Below are positions 8,545 through 16,958 of a stretch of 64,000 nt of DNA, piece after piece (position 1 is the stretch's first letter; each line of letters opens with the position of its first letter). Position numbers and translations under genes: made by a program. Source of the DNA: Marivivens aquimaris (lineage in GTDB: Bacteria > Pseudomonadota > Alphaproteobacteria > Rhodobacterales > Rhodobacteraceae); contig NZ_JADBGB010000001.1 of the NCBI RefSeq assembly GCF_015220045.1, forward strand, positions 1,951,001 through 2,015,000. The letters are read 5' to 3'. Below the pieces are notes generated by a model. The model did no database searches. It was not told the origin of the DNA and saw only the letters and a program-made list of their open reading frames with translations.

Positions 8545-9465
8545 TTAAACGGCGTGACCGCCGGCTTCGGTCTGGACGAACGCATCGGCGCAAAGCTTGG
8601 CCAGCGCACGAACGCGGCCGATATAGGCTTGGCGTTCGGTGACCGAGATCACACCGCGCGCGTCGAGCAGGTTGAAGACGTGCGACGCCTTGATGCACTG
8701 GTCATAGGCGGGGTGCGCCATGAGGATACGCTTGCCGGTCTTTTCGTCGTCGTGATCGAAGTCCAGCAGACGCTGGCATTCTTTCTCGGCCTCTTCGAAG
8801 TTGCGGAACAGCTTGTCGGTGTCCGCGAGGTCGAAGTTGTGGCGCGAGTATTCTTCTTCGGTCTGACGGAAGATGTCGCCGTATTTCAGCGCAATCGGAG
8901 CATCGGGATCGTTGAACGGCATGTCCATGACGTGATCGACGCCAAGCACGTACATCGCCAGACGTTCGAGGCCGTAGGTCAGCTCGCCCGAGACCGGTTT
9001 GCAGTCGTGACCGCCAACCTGCTGGAAATAGGTGAACTGCGACACTTCCATGCCATCACACCAGACTTCCCAGCCAAGGCCCCAAGCGCCAAGGGTCGGG
9101 GATTCCCAGTCGTCCTCGACGAAACGGATGTCATGCAGGTGAACGTCGATGCCGATCGCTTGCAGCGAACCAAGGTACAGGTCCTGAAGGTCCGGCGGCG
9201 ACGGTTTGATGATCACCTGATACTGGTAATAGTGCTGAAGACGGTTCGGGTTCTCACCGTAACGGCCATCGGTCGGACGACGCGACGGCTGCACATAGGC
9301 AGCGGCCCACGACTTGGAGCCGAGGCTGCGAAGCGTTGTCGCAGGGTGGAACGTACCTGCACCGACTTCCATGTCGTAAGGCTGGAGCACAGCACAGCCC
9401 TTGCCCGCCCAGTAGTTCTGGAGGCGCAGGATGATTTCTTGGAAGGAACGGGGTTTGTCGGCCAT
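8545..9465 (-). CDS. glyQ: glycine--tRNA ligase alpha subunit
   Basis: Catalytic alpha subunit of the heterotetrameric glycyl-tRNA synthetase, class II fold. The 306-residue product begins [19 protein letters not shown] and contains [15 protein letters not shown], the highly conserved motif-1 region. [20 protein letters not shown] (motif 2) and [14 protein letters not shown] (motif 3) are also intact. The start is set by a GAGGG Shine-Dalgarno six bases upstream; an in-frame start ten codons earlier gives a basic extension unlike the family. First gene of the glyQ-hypothetical-glyS-ppdK run. Confidence 0.97.
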   Translation of the reverse strand: MADKPRSFQEIILRLQNYWAGKGCAVLQPYDMEVGAGTFHPATTLRSLGSKSWAAAYVQPSRRPTDGRYGENPNRLQHYYQYQVIIKPSPPDLQDLYLGSLQAIGIDVHLHDIRFVEDDWESPTLGAWGLGWEVWCDGMEVSQFTYFQQVGGHDCKPVSGELTYGLERLAMYVLGVDHVMDMPFNDPDAPIALKYGDIFRQTEEEYSRHNFDLADTDKLFRNFEEAEKECQRLLDFDHDDEKTGKRILMAHPAYDQCIKASHVFNLLDARGVISVTERQAYIGRVRALAKLCADAFVQTEAGGHAV

Positions 9466-9638
9466 TGTCGCCCTCTTTTCGGTTCGCCGCTTCAATAGGC
9501 CGCTCGCCGCGCGGGGTCAATCGCAGGGCTTTTGAGGCATAAGAAGTACACTGATAAAATTATTTGCAGATGGCTTTTACGCAAAGCGTTCTAGATGACA
9601 TAAGTACCTAACAACAACACGAATAAAACGGGACAGGT

Positions 9639-11477
9639 ATGATCAGGCATATCCTCGCATTCGTGCTTTTGATCGGATCCGCACTTCAAGTCGCAGCCCA
9701 AGAGCTGTCGTGGATTCAACTCGAAGCACGCCCCACTCTGTCCGGTGGTCAGGAAAGCGCGCGCCGCTTTGCTGCGGAACTGCCGGATGTTAACGGTTTC
9801 TACCTTGGTAACGGCTGGTATGTCGTGGCGCTTGGCCCTTATGCGGCCGACGATGCCGACGCCTACCGCCGCGAGCTTCGCCGCGCAGGCACCATTCCGC
9901 GCGATGCGTTCGTCAGCGACGGCAGCCGCTTCGGCCAGCAGTACTGGCCCATCGGCGTTGGTGCTCCGACAAGCCCACTCCCCCTGCCCTCGGTCGCGGA
10001 CCGCAATAATGTCCAAGGCGTCGATGACGTTGAAGTCGACATCTCGTCGCTCGACCTTGAACCGCTCGAAGAGCCTGTGGTCGAGGAGCCGGTCGTCGAA
10101 GAGGAGCCGACAATCGTCGTCGATCCGGTGATCGAGCCCGAACCCGAGCCCGTCGTCATCGACGAAACCCCTGCCGAAGCACGCGCCAGCGAAAGCCAGC
10201 TTTCGGGCGACGAGCGCAAGGAACTCCAGATCGCCCTCGCATGGGCGGGTTTCTATAACTCGGGCATCGACGGCGCTTTCGGCCGCGGCACCCGCAGCTC
10301 TATGGCCGACTGGCAGGTAAGCAAGGGTTACGAAGGCACTGGCATTCTGACGACCCGTCAGCGCGCCGAACTGCTGTCTGACTACAACGCCGTCCTCGAA
10401 GGCACCGGCCTCGAACGCGTCCGCAACGAACGCGCAGGCGTTTCGATCATGATCCCGACTGCAATGGTCGGCGAGCCGGTCTACGAGGCGCCTTTTGTCC
10501 GCTACGAGGCCAAGGACGGCTCCGGCGTTCAGGTTCTGCTGATTTCGGGTCAGGGCGATCGCCAGCGCCTCTACGGTCTTTACGAGATCCTGCAAACGCT
10601 TCAGATCGTGCCGACCGAAGGTCAGCGTGGCAAAAACGGCGATCGCTTCGAAATCAACGGATCGAACGACAACATCCACACCTACATCTCTGCATCGACC
10701 AACGATCGCGGCGTGATCAAGGGCTTCGGTCTGGTCTGGCCTGCTGGCGATGAAGAGCGCCGCACCCGTGTGCTTGCCAAGATGCAGGAAAGCTTCAACC
10801 GCATCGAAGGCGTGCTGGATGCTGCGATGGTGCCGGATGAGGCGCTGCCTTCAACCGACCTGCTCGCCGGACTGGAGATCCGCAAACCGCAGAGCAACGG
10901 CGCAGGCATGTTCGTTAACGGTCAGGGTGCCGTTCTGACCGCTGCGGCCAACGTAGGTAGCTGCGAATATGTCACGCTAGACGATACCCACCGCGCCAGC
11001 GTGGTGTGGGCGGATGACCGTTTCGCTGTCCTTCAGCCCGACACCGCGCTCGCGCCGATTGGTCAGGCGGAATTCCAGCTTTCGCAGCCCCGCCTCGCGG
11101 ACACCGTTGCCGTGGCTGGATATCCCTACGGCGGCGTTCTGCGTCTGCCCGCTGTGACCTTCGGCGGCCTCAATGACCTTACCGGCCTGAATGGCGAAGC
11201 CGATGTGCTCCGCCTCGAAATCGAAGCGCACGACGGCGACGTCGGCGGTCCCGTGTTCGATCAGGGTGGCGCTGTCATCGGGATACTGCTGCCGAAAGCC
11301 GAGACCAACACGGTCCTGCCTGAGAGCGTGAATTTCGCGGGCAATGCTGCCGCGCTGACGAACGCTCTGGGCGCTGCAGGCATCACGGCCAAGACGACCG
11401 ACATGGTCGGCTACATGCCGCCGGAAACGCTGACGGGCCTCGCGGCGGATGTAACGGCACTCGTCAGCTGCTGGTAA
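9639..11477 (+). CDS. secreted peptidoglycan-binding protein with a trypsin-like domain lacking its catalytic triad
   Basis: The 612-residue protein has a signal peptide (cleaved near LQVAAQ) and a SPOR-like segment (residues about 22-107). A Pro/Glu-rich linker (about 138-180) follows, then a peptidoglycan-binding domain (about 194-250; GIDGAFGRGTRSSM). A C-terminal trypsin-like fold occupies about 418-575. Three family landmarks are altered. VLTNAHVV becomes VLTAAANV, with Ala437 where His belongs. NDLALL becomes DRFAVL, with Arg461 at the Asp position. GNSGGP becomes GDVGGP, with Val535 for the Ser. The fold is thus recognisable but should be inactive as a protease. A periplasmic wall-associated scaffold is inference. 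It is divergent from glyQ and ends at a bidirectional terminator. Confidence 0.85.
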   Translation: MIRHILAFVLLIGSALQVAAQELSWIQLEARPTLSGGQESARRFAAELPDVNGFYLGNGWYVVALGPYAADDADAYRRELRRAGTIPRDAFVSDGSRFGQQYWPIGVGAPTSPLPLPSVADRNNVQGVDDVEVDISSLDLEPLEEPVVEEPVVEEEPTIVVDPVIEPEPEPVVIDETPAEARASESQLSGDERKELQIALAWAGFYNSGIDGAFGRGTRSSMADWQVSKGYEGTGILTTRQRAELLSDYNAVLEGTGLERVRNERAGVSIMIPTAMVGEPVYEAPFVRYEAKDGSGVQVLLISGQGDRQRLYGLYEILQTLQIVPTEGQRGKNGDRFEINGSNDNIHTYISASTNDRGVIKGFGLVWPAGDEERRTRVLAKMQESFNRIEGVLDAAMVPDEALPSTDLLAGLEIRKPQSNGAGMFVNGQGAVLTAAANVGSCEYVTLDDTHRASVVWADDRFAVLQPDTALAPIGQAEFQLSQPRLADTVAVAGYPYGGVLRLPAVTFGGLNDLTGLNGEADVLRLEIEAHDGDVGGPVFDQGGAVIGILLPKAETNTVLPESVNFAGNAAALTNALGAAGITAKTTDMVGYMPPETLTGLAADVTALVSCW

Positions 11478-11494
11478 AAGCAACGTCAGAATTG

Positions 11495-11526
11495 AAAAGG
11501 GCCGGAGCATCGCTCCGGCCCTTTTT
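11495..11526. terminator. bidirectional intrinsic terminator
   Basis: A perfect stem AAAAGGGCCGGAGC / GCTCCGGCCCTTTT with a three-base loop lies between the convergent pseudoprotease and trkH-type genes. A-tract and T-tract on the two sides allow termination in both directions. Confidence 0.88.
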
Positions 11527-11528
11527 CG

Positions 11529-12977
11529 TTAGTCGGCCCAGAAACGTGGGACGAGAAGGACGAGACAGGACACGATCTCCAATCGTCCGAGGAGCATCCC
11601 CAGCGACATAAGCCACTTTGCAGCGTCAGGGAAATTCGAGAGCGCACCGGATGCCGCAACCTCTGGACCAAAGGCCGGACCGATATTGAATACCGCCGTC
11701 CACGCGCCGGTCACCGAAGCGAAAAAGCTCAGGCCCGTCAGGCTCAGCGCCACGATCATCAGGCCGAATGTCAGGATGAAACAGGTGAACAGTAGCATGA
11801 TCGAGTTCATGACGCCCTCGCTGACCGGACGTCCCTCATAGCGCACCGGCACCACGCGGTGAGGGCTAAGGAGTCTGCGGATCTGGGCCGAAATGGCGCG
11901 CAGCATGATCTGATAGCGGAATATCTTGATCGAACAACCAGTCGACCCCGAACACCCACCGATCGCACCAACGCAGAAAAAAACCGCGAATGCGAACGGA
12001 CCATAGGCGAGGATATCGCCGTCCCCGAAGCCCGTCCCCGAGAAGATCGAGACGACGTTGAACAGGGTCTCGCGGAACGCGTACTCGCCGTAATGGTCGA
12101 GGCGGATCATGCGGTAGACGACCACCAGTGCCGTCGCGATCGAGATCCAGAGGAGGTAACCGCGGACCTGCTGGTCCTTCCAGATCGGCTCAGGGTCGCC
12201 TTGGAAAAACTGAAGCATCCGAATGAAGGGGATGGATGCGAGGATCATGAAGACCACCGCCACGTACTGCGGAGGTCCAGCAAAGGCCGCGAAGGACGCG
12301 TCCGAGGTCGAAAAGCCGCCCGTCGCCATCGTAGTGAACGCATGGACCAGCGCGTTGCGGCCATCCATGCCGGTAATCATGTAGGCAAAGCCGCACAGGA
12401 TCGTCAGACCGACGTAGATGTTCAGCAGGCCCTTCGCGATATCGAGCGCACGCGGCAAGGCCTTGCCCAATGTGTCGAAGCCTTCGGACTGGAAGAACTG
12501 CATACCACCGACGCGCATAACGGGAAGGAAGATCATCGCAACGATGACGATACCGAGCCCGCCGAGCCATTGCAGGATACCGCGCCAGAGCAACATGCCG
12601 TAGGAGTGGAACTCCAGCCCCTCGATCACCGTCGCTCCGGTGGTGGTCATTCCGGACATCGCTTCGAACACCGCATCGACAAGACGCAGGTTCGGTTCGC
12701 CCATCAGAAACGGAATCGCACCGAACAGCGGAAGCGTCACCCAGACACCAGTGGTGAGGATAAAGCTCTGACGGATCGTCAGGCCGCGCGTCTCGCGGTT
12801 CGTGCAAGCCACGGCCATCGTGCCGCCGAAGATGACGGTGATCACTCCGGCCTGAAGGAACGTCTTCCACTCGCCGTTGCCATCGAACAGATCGAACAGC
12901 AGCGGGGCGGCCATTGCGAGGCCGAGAACTGCAGTCAGCAGTCCGATTACATATCCGACAGGGCGAAGATCAGTCAT
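11529..12977 (-). CDS. trkH: TrkH family potassium uptake protein
   Basis: Integral membrane subunit of a Trk/Ktr-type K+ uptake system. The 482-residue product has about ten hydrophobic segments and the re-entrant pore loops of the family: FEAMSGMTTTGATV (first filter, TTTGA), FTTMATGGFSTSD (second), GTGFGDGD (third) and GGCSGSTGCSIK (fourth). Start MTDLRPVGYVIG matches TrkH N-termini in this order. A TTG start twelve codons upstream is possible, but a GGGGGGA tract lies too far from the ATG to settle the matter. No trkA-like regulatory subunit lies nearby in this window. Confidence 0.92.
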   Translation of the reverse strand: MTDLRPVGYVIGLLTAVLGLAMAAPLLFDLFDGNGEWKTFLQAGVITVIFGGTMAVACTNRETRGLTIRQSFILTTGVWVTLPLFGAIPFLMGEPNLRLVDAVFEAMSGMTTTGATVIEGLEFHSYGMLLWRGILQWLGGLGIVIVAMIFLPVMRVGGMQFFQSEGFDTLGKALPRALDIAKGLLNIYVGLTILCGFAYMITGMDGRNALVHAFTTMATGGFSTSDASFAAFAGPPQYVAVVFMILASIPFIRMLQFFQGDPEPIWKDQQVRGYLLWISIATALVVVYRMIRLDHYGEYAFRETLFNVVSIFSGTGFGDGDILAYGPFAFAVFFCVGAIGGCSGSTGCSIKIFRYQIMLRAISAQIRRLLSPHRVVPVRYEGRPVSEGVMNSIMLLFTCFILTFGLMIVALSLTGLSFFASVTGAWTAVFNIGPAFGPEVAASGALSNFPDAAKWLMSLGMLLGRLEIVSCLVLLVPRFWAD

Positions 12978-13033
12978 GAGCAGTGGCTTGGCTGTCCCCC
13001 CAGCCGGAGTCAAGTCGCTGTGGGTTCGGTCAG

Positions 13034-13261
13034 CTAAGCACCGAACAGGTCACGAAAAACGTATGACGGGATTTCTTCGCGCTCAAGCCCCATCCGTGCA
13101 AGCTCTGCATCCGATTTCGCGTTGAGGCGGAGGATCTCTGCCATCCGCGTGCGGCGTTCGAGATAAGCGTTGGTCCCCTGACCCAGCGCCGCGAAGTAGT
13201 CGTCGACTTGTTGGTGGAGGCCGGATTTCAGGAAACGTACGTCAATCATTGCATTTGCCAT
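13034..13261 (-). CDS. small DUF1127 family protein
   Basis: A 75-residue protein with the DUF1127 (YjiS-like) C-terminal motif. Here this is an Arg-rich helix (RRTRMAEILRLN) followed by DAELARMGLEREEIPSYVF. Small DUF1127 proteins in alphaproteobacteria have been linked to RNA binding and to phosphate or carbon metabolism; that is family knowledge, and no specific role can be read here. A strong GGAGG Shine-Dalgarno fixes the start at MANAMIDVRF. It lies 56 bases upstream of the trkH-type gene on the same strand, so the two may share a transcript. Confidence 0.8.
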   Translation of the reverse strand: MANAMIDVRFLKSGLHQQVDDYFAALGQGTNAYLERRTRMAEILRLNAKSDAELARMGLEREEIPSYVFRDLFGA

Positions 13262-13371
13262 GGCGGAAACCTCCGTAGATGGCGTGCTTGTGTGACCAAC
13301 GAAATAGGGCGCCGACCAGCGGCGCCCATTCTTATTTCTGCGATGCGGCATCATTTCGCCGCGATGCAGAA

Positions 13372-14475
13372 TTATCCGACGTGGTAGAGTGTGCTAAACA
13401 GCTTCGGATCGAGGCTGTCGGTATTGAAGGTCTTGCCTTCGGTCAGCACCGAAACCGCATCGTGGCTGTGCAGGCTCTCCTGATGGCTGGCGACGACCTG
13501 GAAATCACCGATACGCGGGTCTTTCTGCAGCTGCTCGCAGAACAGACGGGCTGCATCCTCGACAAAGATCGGATTGGCGGCATTGAGCTCGGCAAATGCC
13601 TGCTCGTCTTCACGCTTTACCATGACCTGCGTTTCAGTTGGCACGGCGGCGCGGGCAATTTCGATCAGATCTTCGAACCAGAGCGTCTTCGAATTCTCGT
13701 CAAGCACCGCCGAAATACGAGCCACCGAACGCTGCGAGTGCGGGGTCGCGAGCTGGCCGCGGAATTGGCGCGCATGTTCGGACAGTTCAAGCGAGCACGG
13801 GCAAGTCGACGAATACACGTAGTCGAGATGGATGATCTTTTTACGGACGCCCGCCTTCTCGATCAGTTCGAGTGCGATGTCGTAGTACTGGTAGCCGTCG
13901 AGACCCGAACGAAGGGATTCTACCTTCATCGGGTAGCGGAACCGCATCTGGATGCGTGCATCGAAGCTCTCGAGGTCTTCCTTGTAAGCGTCCAAAGCAT
14001 CCGAGATCACATCGAACGAGAAGGTCTTTTCGGCATGCTTGTAGAATGTCCGCATGATGCGGGACATATTGATGCCCTTCTTTTCGGCCTCAAGCGAAAC
14101 GGTACCGGTCACAGAAGTTTCCAGCGTCACCTCGCCGCCCTCGCGGGCGTGGAAGCGGATCGGCAGGCGGAAGTTCGAGATACCGACGTGCTGGATGGTC
14201 TGCTTGGCACCGCGAATGAGGCTCGACGGGCCGTTTTGCAGATCGGGCATCGACGCCTTGTAGTCCTCGTCGACCACAAAATCTTCGGGGTAGGCGCGCG
14301 CCAAGGCGGGATAGTTGCTCACCTCGCTGCCCGGAATGAGCCGCGAGACCAGCGGGTCAAGCGTTGCAACCTCTTCGGGCGTGACGCCATTCGCCCACTT
14401 GCGCAATAGCGCAAGCGCGGCTTCGGCCTCATCGCGCGAAGGTTCACGTTCCATATCGTGACTATGGATATTCAT
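13372..14475 (-). CDS. folE2: GTP cyclohydrolase FolE2 (type IB)
   Basis: FolE2 makes 7,8-dihydroneopterin triphosphate from GTP, the first step of folate synthesis. It is the metal-flexible alternative to zinc-dependent FolE. The 367-residue product has the type IB landmarks GISNFRLPIR, SSTCPCSLELSEHA (Cys metal ligand) and ATPHSQRS, and the C-terminal ASHQESLHSHDAV. The start MNIHSHD has a GGGAGA Shine-Dalgarno. An alternative ATG 36 codons upstream would overlap the metZ stop (TGATG), but it lacks a Shine-Dalgarno and gives an unconserved basic extension. It lies downstream of metZ on the same strand and may be read from the same SAM-II-controlled transcript. Confidence 0.95.
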   Translation of the reverse strand: MNIHSHDMEREPSRDEAEAALALLRKWANGVTPEEVATLDPLVSRLIPGSEVSNYPALARAYPEDFVVDEDYKASMPDLQNGPSSLIRGAKQTIQHVGISNFRLPIRFHAREGGEVTLETSVTGTVSLEAEKKGINMSRIMRTFYKHAEKTFSFDVISDALDAYKEDLESFDARIQMRFRYPMKVESLRSGLDGYQYYDIALELIEKAGVRKKIIHLDYVYSSTCPCSLELSEHARQFRGQLATPHSQRSVARISAVLDENSKTLWFEDLIEIARAAVPTETQVMVKREDEQAFAELNAANPIFVEDAARLFCEQLQKDPRIGDFQVVASHQESLHSHDAVSVLTEGKTFNTDSLDPKLFSTLYHVG

Positions 14476-14582
14476 GTCGGGTTCTCCCGAAGTGGCAGCA
14501 CGCTCTTTTATATGGGAAGCGCGCGACAGTTTGCTACCAAATGCGAAGGGAATACGCTTGGAACCGTCGCGCGGATCACTCA

Positions 14583-15761
14583 TCAGATTGCGTCCAGAGC
14601 CTGCAGAACGTCTGCGATCAGATCGTCCGCATCCTCAAGGCCACACGACACACGGACGAGACCCGGCGTGATGCCGAGCGTGTCTTTCTGTTCCTGCGGA
14701 AGACGCTGGTGGGTGGTCGTCGCGGGATGTGTCACCAGCGATTTGCTGTCAGCAAAGTTGTTGGTGATGGTGAAGATGTTGAGCGCATTGAGGAAACGGA
14801 AGCACTCTTCCTTGCCGCCCTTCACGTCGATCGCAAGCACGGTGCCGACGCCATCGTATTGCGCCTTGGTCATCTCGTACTGCGGGTGGCTCGGGTGCAG
14901 CGGGAAGCTGACCGAGTTCAGCTTTTCATGACCGTCGAGCGCGTCCGCGAGCTTCAGCGCGGTTTCCGCCTGATGGTTCACTCGCAGCATCAGCGTGTCG
15001 AGCGACTTGAGCATGACCCAAGCGTTGAACGGGCTCATCGCGCCGCCGGTGTGCTTGAGATAGGCTTCGACCGGACCGCGGACGAGTTCTTTCTTGCCTA
15101 GAACCATACCGCCAAGGCAGCGGCCCTGGCCGTCGACGTGCTTTGTGGTCGAGTAGACAATAAGGTCAGCGCCCAGCTCACCTGCGATCGTGTAGACCGG
15201 CGTCGCCATGGCATTGTCGACAACGACCAGCGCGTCGTTTGCGTGGGCCAGATCGATAACGGCCTTCATGTCGATGACTTCGAGGGTGGGGTTCGAGATC
15301 GACTCGAAGAACACGACCTTGGTGTCCGGACGGATTGCGGCTTTCCATGCGTCCATGTCACGACCATCGACGAGGGTGACCTCAACGCCGAAGCGGGCCA
15401 GCACTTCTTCGAGGATATAGAGGCACGAACCGAACAGCGCGCGGCTCGATACAACGTGGTCGCCCGCTTTCAGCAGCGACATCAGCGCACCGTTGACGGC
15501 AGCCATACCGGAGGCGGTCGCGAAACCTGCTTCAACGCCTTCGAGGTCGGCCATGCGGTCTTCGAGCATCGCAACGGTCGGGTTGCCGTAGCGGGCATAG
15601 ATGAACTCGTCGTCGCCCAGTTGGACGAAACGCTGCTCGGCCTGCTCGGCAGTGTCGTAAACGAAGCCCTGGGTGAGGAAGATGGCTTCGCTCAGTTCGT
15701 TGTATTTGCTGCGGCGGACACCGCTGTGAACTGCGCGTGTGCGCTTGGAAAATTTGTCCAT
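14583..15761 (-). CDS. metZ: O-succinylhomoserine sulfhydrylase MetZ
   Basis: A PLP-dependent Cys/Met-metabolism enzyme that forms homocysteine from O-succinylhomoserine (or the acetyl ester) and sulfide. The 392-residue product shows YARYGNPTVAMLEDR, ATASGMAAVNGAL, SSRALFGSC and VVVDNAMATPVY. The PLP lysine is in VYSTTKHVDGQGR, and NFADSKSLVTHPATTTHQ is near the C-terminus; all are conserved. Start MDKFSKRTRAVHSG has an AGGAAAG Shine-Dalgarno. The gene lies behind a SAM-II riboswitch, a classical MetZ control in alphaproteobacteria, which supports MetZ over other members of the family. Confidence 0.95.
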   Translation of the reverse strand: MDKFSKRTRAVHSGVRRSKYNELSEAIFLTQGFVYDTAEQAEQRFVQLGDDEFIYARYGNPTVAMLEDRMADLEGVEAGFATASGMAAVNGALMSLLKAGDHVVSSRALFGSCLYILEEVLARFGVEVTLVDGRDMDAWKAAIRPDTKVVFFESISNPTLEVIDMKAVIDLAHANDALVVVDNAMATPVYTIAGELGADLIVYSTTKHVDGQGRCLGGMVLGKKELVRGPVEAYLKHTGGAMSPFNAWVMLKSLDTLMLRVNHQAETALKLADALDGHEKLNSVSFPLHPSHPQYEMTKAQYDGVGTVLAIDVKGGKEECFRFLNALNIFTITNNFADSKSLVTHPATTTHQRLPQEQKDTLGITPGLVRVSCGLEDADDLIADVLQALDAI

Positions 15762-15780
15762 GTGCTTTCCTTTCGGCCTT

Positions 15781-15816
15781 AAAATTAAACCCCTGACACC
15801 GGAAAGGTAGCAGGGG
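15781..15816 (-). terminator. hairpin plus T-rich tract between the riboswitch and metZ
   Basis: On the metZ-sense strand CCCCTG and CAGGGG flank a 15-base interior that itself contains ACC/GGT. The tract TTTAATTTT follows. It resembles a weak intrinsic terminator, placed between the SAM-II aptamer and the metZ Shine-Dalgarno. This would let the riboswitch act at the level of transcription; that link is inference. Confidence 0.5.
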
Positions 15817-15826
15817 CTGGCCTGTT

Positions 15827-15882
15827 CCTTTTTAGCGGTTTGTTTAACGTGGCCCGCAATCCGGTTCAAATCGCCACGTGGG
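15827..15882 (-). promoter_or_regulatory. SAM-II riboswitch (metA motif) upstream of metZ
   Basis: The minus strand reads CCCACGTGGCGATTTG, then CCGGATTGCGGGCCACGTT, then AAACAAACCGCTAAAAAGG. This reproduces the SAM-II consensus. P1 is CACGTGG/CCACGT. The conserved GATTTG and GATTGC follow the first strand. The UUAAA segment and the 3' GCUAAAA close the H-type pseudoknot with the loop. The location 65 bases upstream of the metZ start matches known alphaproteobacterial SAM-II sites. S-adenosylmethionine binding should lower metZ expression. Confidence 0.9.
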
Positions 15883-15975
15883 CGGGATACGCCTCACGTT
15901 CCACGTGGTCAAGGAAAACACCTTGCAGCCTCTGCGCAAAGGCGCATTGTACCCCTATAATTTTAGGAGTTCCCG

Positions 15976-16674
15976 ATGACCGCCCCCATTGCATTGCATT
16001 ATTGGCCGACCCCCAACGGCAAGAAAATCTCGATCGCACTGGAGGAGATGGGCCTGCCTTACGACCTGCATCTGGTCGACATCGGCGCGGGCGACCAGTT
16101 CGATCCGGAGTTCCTGAAAATCGCTCCGAACAACCGTATGCCTGCCATCGTCGACCCCGAAGGCCCCGATGGCGAGCCGATTTCGATGTTCGAGTCGGGC
16201 GCGATCCTTCAATACCTCGCCCGCAAGACCGGCACGTTCTGCGGCGCGACCGAGCGTGACCGCATCAACGTCGATCAATGGCTGATGTGGCAAATGGGCG
16301 GCGTTGGCCCGATGGCAGGACAAGCGCACCACTTCCTGCGCTACGCCCCCGACATGGACCCGCCGCAGGTTCTGCCCTACGCGCAGGAACGCTATCGCAA
16401 CGAAGTCGCTCGCCTCTACCGCGTTCTCGACACACAGCTTGACGGCAAGGACTACATTTGCGGCGACTACTCTATCGCGGACATGGCGATCTACCCGTGG
16501 GCGGCAAGCTGGGAAGGCCAGCAGCAGACGCTGGATGACAAGCCGAATATGAAAGCATGGATGGAGCGCATGGCCGCCCGCCCTGCGGTCAAAAAGGGCA
16601 TGGAACTCGCTGCTGAAGTGCGCCAAAAGGGCTATTCCAAGGAACAAATGGAACGGCTTTTCAAACAGAAATGA
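15976..16674 (+). CDS. glutathione S-transferase family protein (YfcG/YghU-like)
   Basis: A 232-residue cytosolic GST with an N-terminal thioredoxin-like domain (ALHYWPTPNGKKISIALEEM; FLKIAPNNRMPAIVDPE; SMFESGAILQYLA) and an all-helical C-terminal domain (SIADMAIYPWA). The NNRMPAI-DP and ESGAILQYLA motifs fit the Nu-class disulfide-bond oxidoreductase GSTs such as YfcG and YghU. These have Asn/Thr near the N-terminus rather than a catalytic Tyr or Ser; the substrate is not predictable. AGGAG precedes the start. The stop overlaps the next gene by four bases (ATGA). Confidence 0.9.
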   Translation: MTAPIALHYWPTPNGKKISIALEEMGLPYDLHLVDIGAGDQFDPEFLKIAPNNRMPAIVDPEGPDGEPISMFESGAILQYLARKTGTFCGATERDRINVDQWLMWQMGGVGPMAGQAHHFLRYAPDMDPPQVLPYAQERYRNEVARLYRVLDTQLDGKDYICGDYSIADMAIYPWAASWEGQQQTLDDKPNMKAWMERMAARPAVKKGMELAAEVRQKGYSKEQMERLFKQK

Positions 16675-16958
16675 TCCGGCACATCGTATTTTTCACGGTC
16701 AAGCGGCCCGAAAACCGTGACGCCGTTTTCGAGGGGCTGAAGCTCCTCGAAACCATCCCCGACTCCATTCGTCTGGAAATCAGGCCGAATTTGAACAGCG
16801 ATCCGATCAGCCCCGAGGGGCCTGATTTCGTTGTCTATGGCGAATTCGAGGACGAAGCCCAGTTGGCCGCCTACAAAGCGCATCCGCTTTACACCAAGTC
16901 CATCGAACTGGTGCGTCCGCTGCGCGACACGCGCACAGCGGCAGACTTTATTTCTTAG
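16671..16958 (+). CDS. Dabb (stress-responsive alpha/beta barrel) domain protein
   Basis: A 95-residue single-domain protein starting MIRHIVFFTVKRPENR. It has the Dabb dimeric ferredoxin-like pattern, including FVVYGEFEDEAQLAAYKAHPLY near the centre; family members are small dimers of mostly unknown function. The start overlaps the GST stop by four bases, so translation is coupled and the two probably work together. Its last 11 bases overlap the end of yciB on the other strand. Confidence 0.88.
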   Translation: MIRHIVFFTVKRPENRDAVFEGLKLLETIPDSIRLEIRPNLNSDPISPEGPDFVVYGEFEDEAQLAAYKAHPLYTKSIELVRPLRDTRTAADFIS

